From contig UQLB01000031.1 in NCBI GenBank assembly GCA_900541725.1, positions 1 to 20,298 of the forward strand: DNA of 20,298 nucleotides, in the 5' to 3' direction. Origin of the DNA: an uncultured Collinsella sp. GTDB taxonomy: Bacteria; Actinomycetota; Coriobacteriia; Coriobacteriales; Coriobacteriaceae. Shown piece by piece: positions 13,905 to 20,298 of the stretch. The position numbers were made by a program, and so were the translations under genes. Each line of letters starts with the position of its first letter. Positions within the stretch are counted from its first letter, which is position 1. Under the pieces are notes generated by a model. That model was given only the letters and a program-made list of their open reading frames with translations. It did no database searches and was not told the DNA's origin.

Positions 13905-15368
13905 CTACTCGTCGCGCTTTTCCTCGTGGCGAGCGGCAGCCCGCGCATCGTGGATGCCCTTGATTGCAGCATGGCGGGCGGTGCGAGCATCGTGCATGGC
14001 GTCGCGCGCCTCAGCGGCCGTGGCCTTGGCAGAGCGCAGCTTGGCGGCCAAGTCGGGGTTGGTCTCGGCAACCGCGGCGATCGTGGGGCCGTCGAGCTCC
14101 TCTTGCGTGGGCTCGGCCAAAAAGTCGATAGCATACTGGGCGGCCACCATGGAGCCCTTTGCCAGCACGGTCTCGTCAATCTTGTAGAAGCAAGAATGTT
14201 GGGCGTACGTGGCGCCAATCTGGGGGTTGCGCGTGCCAACAAAGGCGAGCACGCCCGGCACGCGGCGCAGGTACTCCGAGAAGTCCTCGCCCGAAAGCGT
14301 GCCGCGATAATGGCCTTCGCCCGCGGGGCCCAAGCACTTGACCACGGCCTGACGACAACGCTCGCTCGAGGCGACGTCGTTTTCGACCTTGTAGTTGGCG
14401 ATGGTGTAGTCGGTAAGTTCGGCCTCTGCGCCCAGGGCTGCCGCGGTGTGCTCCACGATGCGGCGCATAAGCTCGGGCATTTCCTCGTGCGTCTTGTCGC
14501 CATAGGTGCGCACCGTGCCGGCGAGGTAGGCCGTGCCGGCGATAACGTTGCGCGCGGTGCCGCCGTGCAGCTCGCCGACGGTGATGACAGCCGGCTCGTA
14601 GGGGCTGATCTCGCGCGAGACGATGGTCTGCAGGGCGTTGACAATCTCGGCGGCAACCATGACGGCGTCGTGGCCGCGCTGGGGCATGGCGCCATGGCAC
14701 GAGGTGCCGCGGACGTCGATGCGGAACCAGTCGGTATTGGCCATGCGCGGACCGGGCTCGCAGCTCACGGTGCCGGCGTCGACCTCACTCCAGATGTGCG
14801 CGGCGTAGGCACCATCGACGCCGTCGAGCACGCCCGTGCCGATCATGAGTTTCGCGCCCTGGCCGTTTTCCTCACTGGGCTGGAAGACGATGCGGACCTC
14901 GCCGTGGATGTCGTCGGTCATATGGCGCAGGATCTGCAGCGTGCCGAGCATCATGGCGATATGGCAGTCGTGGCCGCAGGCGTGCATGCAGCCCTCGTTG
15001 ACGCTGGCGAACTCCTCGCCGGTCTGCTCGGTGACGGGCAGGGCATCGATGTCGGCGCGCAGCAGGATGCGGCGGCGTGGCGTGCCGTCCTCGCGGTAGG
15101 CATCGGGCGCGGTACCGCGAAGCGTCGCCACCAGGCCCGTCTTGAGCGGACGCTCGTAGGGGATATTCATGGCGTCAAGCTGGTTGGCGATGTCGGAAGT
15201 CGTGCGCTCCTCGGCAAGGCTCAGCTCCGGGTGCTTATGGAAGTGCCGGCGCTGCTTGATGATATAGGGTTCAAACTCGGCGGCGATATCCTGGATGGCC
15301 GCGGTAACGTCGTCTGCCGCGCGAACCTCGGTTGCCGCCATAATCTGCTGTGCCTTGGTCTTCGTCAT
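13905..15368 (-). CDS. M20-family amidohydrolase/peptidase
   Basis: A 487-residue metal-dependent amidohydrolase of the M20D type (hippurate, N-acyl amino acid and N-acetyl-diaminopimelate hydrolases). Metal-site motifs are complete: HACGHD (residues 129-134, Cys131 and His133), PSEEN with Glu166/167, His191 in AAHIWSE and His391 in YAQHSCF. RADIDALP (104-111) and the dimerisation-domain segment GTSCHGAMPQRGHDAV are also typical. The exact substrate cannot be told. ATG 15368 has AGGAG 9 bases upstream on minus. After about residue 420 a charged, Ala/Arg/Glu-rich helical tail of some 65 residues follows, not part of the family core. It is transcribed divergently from a YtcJ-type amidohydrolase; a promoter match lies at 15402-15429. 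Confidence 0.9.
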   Translation of the reverse strand: MTKTKAQQIMAATEVRAADDVTAAIQDIAAEFEPYIIKQRRHFHKHPELSLAEERTTSDIANQLDAMNIPYERPLKTGLVATLRGTAPDAYREDGTPRRRILLRADIDALPVTEQTGEEFASVNEGCMHACGHDCHIAMMLGTLQILRHMTDDIHGEVRIVFQPSEENGQGAKLMIGTGVLDGVDGAYAAHIWSEVDAGTVSCEPGPRMANTDWFRIDVRGTSCHGAMPQRGHDAVMVAAEIVNALQTIVSREISPYEPAVITVGELHGGTARNVIAGTAYLAGTVRTYGDKTHEEMPELMRRIVEHTAAALGAEAELTDYTIANYKVENDVASSERCRQAVVKCLGPAGEGHYRGTLSGEDFSEYLRRVPGVLAFVGTRNPQIGATYAQHSCFYKIDETVLAKGSMVAAQYAIDFLAEPTQEELDGPTIAAVAETNPDLAAKLRSAKATAAEARDAMHDARTARHAAIKGIHDARAAARHEEKRDE

Positions 15369-15401
15369 GGTCGATTTGCTCCTTGTTGGCTCGATCGCAA
15401 A

Positions 15402-15429
15402 ATCGTACAGGCTCTCTCCAGTATGTCAC
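15402..15429 (-). promoter_or_regulatory. Promoter of the M20 gene
   Basis: On minus, GTGACA (15429-15424) and TACGAT (15407-15402) are 16 bp apart, matching the -35 at 5 of 6 and the -10 at 4 of 6 positions, 34 bases before the start codon. Confidence 0.5.
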
Positions 15430-15493
15430 CTGCCGCTAGGGCTGGTAAAGTTGCCGTTTGCCGCTTGGGGTTTTGTTGCAAGGGCGGGGGAGT

Positions 15494-15507
15494 ACACTCG
15501 GGAGTGT
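15494..15507. promoter_or_regulatory. Dyad operator candidate before the YtcJ-type gene
   Basis: ACACTCGGGAGTGT is a perfect inverted repeat (6-bp arms, 2-bp centre). It overlaps a -10-like TACACT (15493-15498) about 35 bases before the start codon, so a protein bound there would cover the promoter. Confidence 0.4.
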
Positions 15508-15536
15508 TGAATTTCCTGCCAGAGATGGGGATGCCC

Positions 15537-17174
15537 ATGCAGCATATCGATCGGATTATCCGCTCCAAGAACGTTTTTACCGCCCAAGACGGCATCGATA
15601 CCGCCCGCGAGCTGGCGATTGCCATTGCGGGCGATCGCATCGTCGCGGTCGGCGCATCCGATGACGTGGTTGCCGCCGCCCCTGCCGCCACGCCGGTGGT
15701 CGATTACGGCGAACAATTTATCTGCCCCGGTTTCCATGATGCGCACCTGCACTTCTTCCATACCTCGGTCGGTTCCTCGCCGTACATGCTCATGGATATG
15801 GGCACGTCAGAGGCGGCACTGGTGCAGCATGCGCTCGAGTTTTCCCAAGGCTTGTCCGATGACGCCTGGGTCGTGACCCAGGGCTGGCGCGATTACCGCT
15901 GGGATCCGCCCGAGCATCCCACCAAGGCGTCGCTCGATGCCGCTTTTCCCGATCGCCCCTGTGTTATGTACTCGGGCGACGGGCATACGCTGTGGCTCAA
16001 CAGCCGCGCGCTCGAGGCGCTCGGCGTGACGCGCGACAGCGAACCTCCGGCGGGTGGCAGTTACGACAAAGACTCAAACGGTGAGCTTACGGGTATCGCT
16101 CACGAGGCTGCGGCCATGCAGCTGCTGCCGCGCTGTCTTGAGTGGCTGGGCGAGGACCGCATCGCGAGCGCTTACGCCGACCAGATGAAGCGTATGGCCG
16201 AACAAGGCATCACCTCAATCTGCGATATGTCGCTCATGCCCATGCCGGGCTGCGACTTTATCCGCGACGACGTCTACGACAAACTGCAGGCAGCCGGCAA
16301 GTTGGGCATCCGCGCCCATCTGTTCCCCACGCTGTTGGATGATCAGTCGCGCTTGGAAGAGCTGCAGACCCGCTACGCGAACAACGCGCTGCTCTCGGCG
16401 CCAGGCTTTAAGCAGTTCTTCGACGGCGTGTCGAGCGAACACACGGCCTATCTCACCGAGCCCTATGCCAACCCGCGCTTCCCGGGCGACCAGGGCCGTC
16501 TGACGGTTCCGGCCGAGCGTATGCGCAAACTGGTCCTCGCTGCCGCGGAGCGCGGTCACACCGTGCGCATCCACGTCATCGGCGACGGTGCCATCCATGC
16601 CGCGCTCGATATCTTTGAGGAGGCCGCCGAACTGTACGGCCTGCCCCAGCACGGTCATAACACGCTCGAGCATCTGGAGAACCTCTTGCCCGAGGACATC
16701 GACCGCCTGCACAAGCTCAACGTGGTTGCTTCGAGCCAGCCCTGTCACATTACACTCGACCCGGGCGGCCCCGAGCGCGATCTGGGCCTGGAGCGCAGCC
16801 GCATCATGTGGCCGTTTGCGACCTATAAACAGCGCGGCATTCGCCAAGCCTTCGGTACCGACAGCCCTATCACGCCCGTTACCAGCATGAACGTGCTCTA
16901 CACGGCTATCACGCGCCAAGACCCCAAAAGCCATTGGCCCGAGGGTGGCTGGTTGCCGAGCGAGCGCATCGATGCAGCAACAGCCCTGCGTAACTACACC
17001 CTGGGCAGCGCCTATGCAGCGGGCGACGAGCAAAACCTCGGCAGCCTGGAGCCCGGCAAATACGCCGATCTGGTAGTCCTGGACCAAAACCCGCTCACCA
17101 TTGACCCTCAAGACCTCCAGGCCACCAAGGTTCAGGCCACCTACCTGGCGGGCAACTTGATTTACGAGCGCTAA
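15537..17174 (+). CDS. YtcJ-type amidohydrolase (amidohydrolase family 3)
   Basis: A 545-residue metal-dependent amidohydrolase resembling YtcJ/NfdA proteins, which cleave N-acyl or N-formyl amide bonds. The fold's ligands are visible: PGFHDAHLH with His70 and His72, His346 in IHVIGDGA, His374/His379 in HNTLEHLENL and Asp442 in FGTDSP. The C-terminal GSLEPGKYADLVVLDQNPL closes the composite beta sandwich. The in vivo substrate is unknown. ATGs at 15525, 15531 and 15537 are all in frame; 15537 is preferred because GGGG (15527-15530) sits 6 bases before it and MQHIDRIIRSKNVFTAQ matches normal family starts. The same frame stays open far upstream, antisense to the M20 gene, but that part is not coding. 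It ends at the terminator at 17193. Confidence 0.9.
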   Translation: MQHIDRIIRSKNVFTAQDGIDTARELAIAIAGDRIVAVGASDDVVAAAPAATPVVDYGEQFICPGFHDAHLHFFHTSVGSSPYMLMDMGTSEAALVQHALEFSQGLSDDAWVVTQGWRDYRWDPPEHPTKASLDAAFPDRPCVMYSGDGHTLWLNSRALEALGVTRDSEPPAGGSYDKDSNGELTGIAHEAAAMQLLPRCLEWLGEDRIASAYADQMKRMAEQGITSICDMSLMPMPGCDFIRDDVYDKLQAAGKLGIRAHLFPTLLDDQSRLEELQTRYANNALLSAPGFKQFFDGVSSEHTAYLTEPYANPRFPGDQGRLTVPAERMRKLVLAAAERGHTVRIHVIGDGAIHAALDIFEEAAELYGLPQHGHNTLEHLENLLPEDIDRLHKLNVVASSQPCHITLDPGGPERDLGLERSRIMWPFATYKQRGIRQAFGTDSPITPVTSMNVLYTAITRQDPKSHWPEGGWLPSERIDAATALRNYTLGSAYAAGDEQNLGSLEPGKYADLVVLDQNPLTIDPQDLQATKVQATYLAGNLIYER

Positions 17175-17192
17175 TATTCATGTCGTACCGTT

Positions 17193-17244
17193 AAACGCGG
17201 CTCGTGCAGCCTATTTTGGGATGGCGCTCGAGCCGCGTTTGTTT
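17193..17244 (+). terminator. Terminator of the YtcJ-type gene
   Basis: Twelve-bp perfect arms (17193-17204 AAACGCGGCTCG, 17229-17240) with a 24-nt loop, ending in TTTGTTTG. It lies 19 bases after the stop codon. Confidence 0.8.
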
Positions 17245-17728
17245 GCCAATGGGGGTCCGCTAGGAGCGTCCCCGCTCTGCTGGATTTGGGCGCGGGGCGG
17301 AGGCGCCGCTGCCCCGCGCTCAATTCGGACATCAGCAATGCTGTTTCTTGGTGTTTTGCATACTTCCCATTACAGATTGCATAAAAAGGCTGGGATGTTC
17401 TTCCTGATCCTGATGTACCCCCGCCCGTGCCGTGCAAAAAACGGAGTATTCAGCACCGCGAGCTCTGCCGGTGCCGCTGCAGTCGGGTGGCATTGCGGAG
17501 ATCGACGTCATTTTGGGGTCCGACGTGGCGCGAGGCATGCTTGTTTGTCTCGACGAGGCCCGTCTGCCGACCCAAATCGCCGGCCGAAGGCTACCGTGGG
17601 ACTAATTAGATGCGCCCGGTGCGTATGCATTTGTCCCGGCCTGCTGAAAACTCCCAAAAATGCACAGTGCTCCCCAGGGGACCCGTGCGCGCAACGAAAA
17701 CCATGCCCATGTCGCTATCCGCATCGCC
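17245..17728. other. Gene-poor stretch before the large inverted repeat
   Basis: No confident gene. It holds a GC-rich hairpin at 17290-17319 (GCGCGGGGC and GCCCCGCGC, 9-bp arms), a possible decayed or very small reading frame (17432-17605), and no recognisable RNA gene. A 196-codon open frame from 17221 begins inside the terminator and is Arg/Cys/His-rich without motifs, so it is not accepted as a gene. Confidence 0.5.
17432..17605 (+). CDS. Candidate small or decayed ORF
   Basis: Fifty-seven codons from GTG 17432 to TAA 17603-17605. The frame is closed upstream by TGA at 17411. The peptide has an ordinary protein-like composition in its second half (IAEIDVILGSDVARG, then MLVCLDEARLPTQIAG), unlike the Arg/Cys/His-rich peptides in the other frames over the same DNA. 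No good ribosome site precedes the GTG, so it may be a remnant of a larger gene rather than a functional small gene. Function unknown; I do not recognise it. Confidence 0.22.
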   Translation: MQKTEYSAPRALPVPLQSGGIAEIDVILGSDVARGMLVCLDEARLPTQIAGRRLPWD

Positions 17729-17972
17729 ATTTTGCTGCACTAACTTTTCTGAATGCCGGGCTCGAATTAGTTAACCTGCCTCCCGTGTGGCTCCGGAGGG
17801 GCGGGGCATAAGGTTTATCGCGAGTTCCGCACGAGCCGAAGGCCACTTAATGTGGCCTTCGTGCGAGCAGGACTGCCCGAGCAGGAAACCTTATGCCCCG
17901 CCCCTCCGGAGCCACACGGGAGCCACCGCTAAGTTATCCCCCGGCATTCAGAAAATCTAAGTGCCAAAAAAT
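17729..17972. repeat. Large nested inverted repeat upstream of groES
   Basis: Two levels of inverted arms. The inner arms 17780-17816 and 17886-17922 are 37-bp perfect complements. The outer arms 17745-17760 (TTTTCTGAATGCCGGG) and 17940-17955 are a 16-bp perfect pair, extended outward by GCACT/AGTGC (17737-17741, 17960-17964) and ATTTT/AAAAT (17729-17733, 17968-17972). Unpaired segments of 19 and 17 nt separate the levels. The 69-nt centre holds another hairpin, GAAGGCCAC (17838-17846) with GTGGCCTTC (17852-17860). No open frame of note lies inside. It could be a miniature mobile element or a structured RNA. No target-site duplication is evident. Confidence 0.85.
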
Positions 17973-18020
17973 AAGATTTTTTGACTCCGTGTTGTATAAC
18001 CCGCCATTCGTGGGTACCAT
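17966..18020 (+). promoter_or_regulatory. AT-rich region and possible groES promoter
   Basis: AAAAAAT-AAG-ATTTTTT (17966-17982) is a small A/T dyad. TTGTAT (17992-17997) and TACCAT (18015-18020), 17 bp apart, form the best-spaced promoter candidate. TATAAC (17995-18000) is a better -10, but its nearest -35-like TTGACT (17981-17986) is only 8 bp away. No CIRCE (TTAGCACTC dyad) or HAIR element is seen. Confidence 0.35.
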
Positions 18021-18051
18021 TCAACGCGTACGCAAACAAAAAGGGTTAATT

Positions 18052-18070
18052 CGCGTGGCATAACCACGCG
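18052..18070 (+). other. groES leader stem-loop
   Basis: CGCGTGG-CATAA-CCACGCG is a perfect 7-bp hairpin ending 7 bases before the AAGGAGGA ribosome site of groES. It may stabilise the 5' end or tune translation. Confidence 0.55.
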
Positions 18071-18092
18071 GCCCAAAAAGGAGGAGACAAGC

Positions 18093-18386
18093 ATGTCGTC
18101 TTTGAAGCCGCTTGCAGATCGTGTTCTGGTCAAGCCCGACGAGGCCGAGCAGAAGACCGCTTCTGGTCTGTATATCGCCAGCAACGCTCAGGAGAAGCCG
18201 CAGCGCGGCACCATCGTTGCCGTGGGCGCCGGCAAGGTCAACGACAAGGGTGAGCGCATCCCCATGGACGTCAAGGTTGGCGACGTTGTCATCTACGGTA
18301 AGTTCGGTGGCAACGAGGTCAAGGTCGACGGCGAGAAGTATCTGCTGATGCGCGCCGACGACATCTACGCTGTCGTCGAGGCCTAG
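18093..18386 (+). CDS. groES: Co-chaperonin GroES
   Basis: The 97-residue lid of the GroEL chaperonin, a heptamer acting in the cytosol. It starts LKPLADRVLVKPDEAEQKTASG (positions 4-25, the family opening including the mobile loop start) and contains GTIVAVGAGKV, VKVGDVVIYGKFGG and YLLMRADDIYAVV, all typical. Length is standard. ATG 18093 follows an ideal AAGGAGGA site. It forms an operon with groEL 96 bases downstream. Codon use is strongly biased, as expected for high expression. The leader has a hairpin, and the large inverted repeat ends about 120 bases upstream. Confidence 0.97.
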   Translation: MSSLKPLADRVLVKPDEAEQKTASGLYIASNAQEKPQRGTIVAVGAGKVNDKGERIPMDVKVGDVVIYGKFGGNEVKVDGEKYLLMRADDIYAVVEA

Positions 18387-18422
18387 TCTCGTCAGAATCT
18401 CTGATTCGTCTTTGAACGCGCC

Positions 18423-18456
18423 CGCCGCATAGGACTCGGAAGCGGCGACGCGAGTC
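18423..18456 (+). promoter_or_regulatory. Interleaved inverted repeats in the groES-groEL spacer
   Basis: CGCCGC (18423-18428) complements GCGGCG (18442-18447), and GACTCG (18433-18438) complements CGAGTC (18451-18456). The arms alternate as A-B-A'-B', so they form either two competing hairpins or an H-type pseudoknot, ending 11 bases before the groEL ribosome site (GGAGG, 18468-18472). Confidence 0.45.
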
Positions 18457-18482
18457 ACATTTCTTTTGGAGGATTACCTACC

Positions 18483-20120
18483 ATGGCAAAGAACATTACG
18501 TTCAACACCGATGCCCGCGCTAAGCTTGCCAAGGGCGTCAACACTCTGGCCGACGCCGTTACCGTCACCATGGGCCCCAAGGGTCGCTACGTTGCGCTGC
18601 AGCGCACGTTCGGTGCCCCGACCATCACCAACGACGGCGTTTCCGTCGCCAAGGAGATCGAGCTCGAGGATAACATCGAGAACATGGGTGCTCAGCTGGT
18701 GAAGGAGGTCGCTACCAAGACCAACGACACCGTGGGTGACGGCACCACCACCGCAACCCTGCTCGCTCAGGCCATCGTCAACGACGGTCTGCGCAACGTC
18801 GCCGCTGGCGCTAACCCGCTGGCCATCCGTCGCGGCATCGACAAGGCCGTCAACGCCGCCGTCGCCGAGATGAAGAAGCAGGCCAAGCCTGTCGAGACCA
18901 AGGAGCAGATCGCTTCCGTCGGTACCATCTCCGCCGGTGACCCCGAGGTCGGCGAGAAGATCGCCGAGGCTATGGAGGTCGTGGGCAAGGACGGCGTCAT
19001 CACCGTCGAGGATTCCCAGACGTTCGATATCACCATCGACACCGTCGAGGGCATGCAGTTCGACAAGGGCTATGTCTCCGCTTACTTCGTCACGGACAAC
19101 GACCGCATGGAGGCCGTGATGAAGGACCCGTACATCCTCATCACCGACCAGAAGATCTCCAGCGTTCAGGACATTATGCCCGTTCTCGAGGCTGTCCAGC
19201 GCGCTGGCCGTGGCCTGCTCATCATCGCTGAGGACATCGACGGCGAGGCTCTGCCGACCCTGGTCCTCAACAAGATCCGTGGCGCCCTCAACGTCTGCGC
19301 CGTCAAGGCCCCGGGCTACGGCGATCGCCGCAAGCGCATCCTCGAGGACATCGCCGTCCTCACCGGTGGCCAGGCTGCCCTGGACGAGCTGGGTGTGAAG
19401 GTCGCTGACATCACCGCCGATATGCTCGGTACCGCTAAGTCCGTCACCATCTCCAAGGACAACACCGTCGTCGTCGGCGGCGCTGGCTCCAAGGAGGCCA
19501 TCGACGCTCGTATCGCTCAGATCAAGGGTGAGATGGAGAACACCACCTCTGACTTCGACCGTGAGAAGCTCCAGGAGCGCCTGGCCAAGCTCTCCGGTGG
19601 CGTTGCCGTCATCAAGGTCGGCGCTGCTACCGAGTCCGAGCTCAAGGAGATCAAGCATCGCGTCGAGGACGCCCTGCAGGCTACCCGCGCTGCTGTCGAG
19701 GAGGGCATTGTCGCTGGCGGCGGCGTCGCCTTCATGGACGCTGCTCCTGCGCTCGACGCCGTTGAGCTTGACGACCCCGAGGAGAAGATCGGTGTCGACA
19801 TCGTCAAGAAGGCTCTGACCGCTCCGGTCGCTACCATCGCCAAGAACGCTGGCTTTGAGGGCGCTGTCGTGGTCGACAAGGTTGCCGAGCTGCCCGCCGG
19901 CCAGGGTCTCAACTCTGCCAACGGCGAGTGGGGCGACATGATCGAGATGGGCGTCCTCGACCCCGTCAAGGTCAGCCGCGTCACCCTGCAGAACGCTGCT
20001 TCTGTCGCCAGCCTGATCCTCATCACCGAGGCTACCGTCTCCGATGTGCCCAAGAACACTCAGCTTGAGGACGCTATCGCTGCTGCTACCGCTGGTCAGC
20101 AGGGCGGCGGTATGTACTAA
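18483..20120 (+). CDS. groEL: Chaperonin GroEL
   Basis: The 545-residue subunit of the 60-kDa chaperonin, which folds cytosolic proteins in an ATP-driven double ring with GroES. The ATP-site segment GDGTTTAT (residues 85-92) and the early GPKGRYVALQRTFGAPTITN block are present, the apical domain reads normally and the C-terminus ends in GQQGGGMY, a short Gly/Met tail. Length is standard and there are no frameshifts. ATG 18483 has TTTGGAGG 10 bases upstream. It is co-transcribed with groES. A 551-codon antisense frame across the gene results from its strong codon bias and is not a gene. A long perfect hairpin downstream separates it from a convergent gene. Confidence 0.98.
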   Translation: MAKNITFNTDARAKLAKGVNTLADAVTVTMGPKGRYVALQRTFGAPTITNDGVSVAKEIELEDNIENMGAQLVKEVATKTNDTVGDGTTTATLLAQAIVNDGLRNVAAGANPLAIRRGIDKAVNAAVAEMKKQAKPVETKEQIASVGTISAGDPEVGEKIAEAMEVVGKDGVITVEDSQTFDITIDTVEGMQFDKGYVSAYFVTDNDRMEAVMKDPYILITDQKISSVQDIMPVLEAVQRAGRGLLIIAEDIDGEALPTLVLNKIRGALNVCAVKAPGYGDRRKRILEDIAVLTGGQAALDELGVKVADITADMLGTAKSVTISKDNTVVVGGAGSKEAIDARIAQIKGEMENTTSDFDREKLQERLAKLSGGVAVIKVGAATESELKEIKHRVEDALQATRAAVEEGIVAGGGVAFMDAAPALDAVELDDPEEKIGVDIVKKALTAPVATIAKNAGFEGAVVVDKVAELPAGQGLNSANGEWGDMIEMGVLDPVKVSRVTLQNAASVASLILITEATVSDVPKNTQLEDAIAAATAGQQGGGMY

Positions 20121-20195
20121 GGCCGACAAGGTCTAGAACTCCCACCGGGAATCCGGGGCGTGACGGGGGCTTCTCTCCGGAACGTCCTCGGACAT

Positions 20196-20240
20196 GCAAA
20201 GGGGCTCCGCATCGCGCTTCGCGCTGCGGAGCCCCTTTGC
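20196..20240. terminator. Bidirectional terminator after groEL
   Basis: Perfect 16-bp arms (20196-20211 GCAAAGGGGCTCCGCA, 20225-20240), with a further GCGC-TTC-GCGC hairpin in the loop. The T-run needed for release is inside the right arm (CCCCTTTGC). It lies between groEL and the convergent gene at the right edge. Confidence 0.8.
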
Positions 20241-20252
20241 GTCCTGACGCTC

Positions 20253-20298
20253 CTATTTGGCAAGGTGTTTTTTAGAATCCATTTTGCGCTCGGCCTCG
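20253..20298 (-). CDS. C-terminus of a minus-strand gene (partial)
   Basis: Read on minus from the window edge, one frame gives EAERKMDSKKHLAK and then TAG (20255-20253). The Lys-rich ending just before a bidirectional hairpin fits the C-terminus of a gene convergent with groEL, but only 14 codons are visible and the product cannot be named. Confidence 0.4.
   Translation of the reverse strand, partial: EAERKMDSKKHLAK

Noticed and set aside
13926..15536. In-frame open extension upstream of the YtcJ-type amidohydrolase, giving a 1082-residue protein
   Set aside because: It runs antisense to the intact M20 gene, has no family similarity, and crosses the divergent promoter region. The enzyme is complete from 15537.
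17221..17811. 196-codon plus-strand open frame
   Set aside because: It begins in the loop of the terminator and runs into the large inverted repeat. Composition is Arg/Cys/His/Pro-rich with no motif and no ribosome site.
17960..17964. AGTGC/GCACT in the outer repeat arms as half of a CIRCE element
   Set aside because: CIRCE needs TTAGCACTC and GAGTGCTAA 9 bp apart; here the two halves are over 200 bp apart and lack the flanking bases.
17981..18000. TTGACT and TATAAC as a groES promoter pair
   Set aside because: The spacer is only 8 bp, too short for a sigma70-type promoter, although TATAAC alone could still serve as a -10.
18474..20129. 551-codon minus-strand open frame across groEL
   Set aside because: Leu/Asp/Gly/Val-rich shadow caused by the strong codon bias of groEL; no independent start signal.
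1..20298. CRISPR array, tRNA, rRNA, transposase or integrase
   Set aside because: No regularly spaced direct repeats, no tRNA T-loop/acceptor pattern and no transposase or recombinase motifs were seen on either strand.

Overview
The window is about 60% GC by eye and reads as a chromosomal stretch of a Gram-positive, high-GC gut-type actinobacterium. Gene content and protein style (Asp23/AmaP/DUF2273 trio, zinc-ribbon membrane proteins, YitT, a large DUF6020-like membrane protein, a GroEL ending in a GGMY-type tail) suggest class Coriobacteriia, most likely a Collinsella-like organism. This placement rests on recognition of protein families, not on a marker-gene search. I see no rRNA, tRNA, CRISPR array, prophage or transposase gene.

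Layout. 1-109 is unassigned. 110-1876 (minus) holds an OPT-family oligopeptide transporter with its terminator. A divergent intergenic region with a dyad symmetry leads into coaX (type III pantothenate kinase), then dCMP deaminase, a NifU-type Fe-S scaffold, lgt and a 727-aa polytopic membrane protein, all on plus and mostly as separate units. yebC follows with its own terminator. 8320-9807 is a compact envelope-stress operon: amaP-like membrane anchor, DUF2273 protein and Asp23. yitT comes next, followed by a cluster of three small membrane proteins (zinc ribbon plus polytopic domain, zinc ribbon plus DUF4234, DUF2752). A bidirectional terminator separates them from a minus-strand M20 peptidase/amidohydrolase, which is divergent from a plus-strand YtcJ-type amidohydrolase. 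A gene-poor stretch of about 920 bp (17175-18092) ends in a large nested inverted repeat just upstream of groES-groEL. The right edge carries the C-terminus of a minus-strand gene convergent with groEL.

How the genes fit together. coaX (CoA synthesis), dCMP deaminase (dUMP for dTTP), NifU, Lgt (lipoprotein lipidation), YebC and GroESL are housekeeping functions. The OPT transporter and the two hydrolases point to peptide or amide use. The AmaP/DUF2273/Asp23 set and the zinc-ribbon membrane cluster concern the cell envelope.

The most notable non-coding signals are: (i) three intergenic stem-loops, each just after a stop codon, sharing the loop core GGGACAGG but with different self-complementary arms; (ii) a 37-bp perfect stem nested inside a second pair of inverted arms at 17729-17972; (iii) interleaved inverted repeats (possible pseudoknot) between groES and groEL; and (iv) dyads in two divergent promoter regions.
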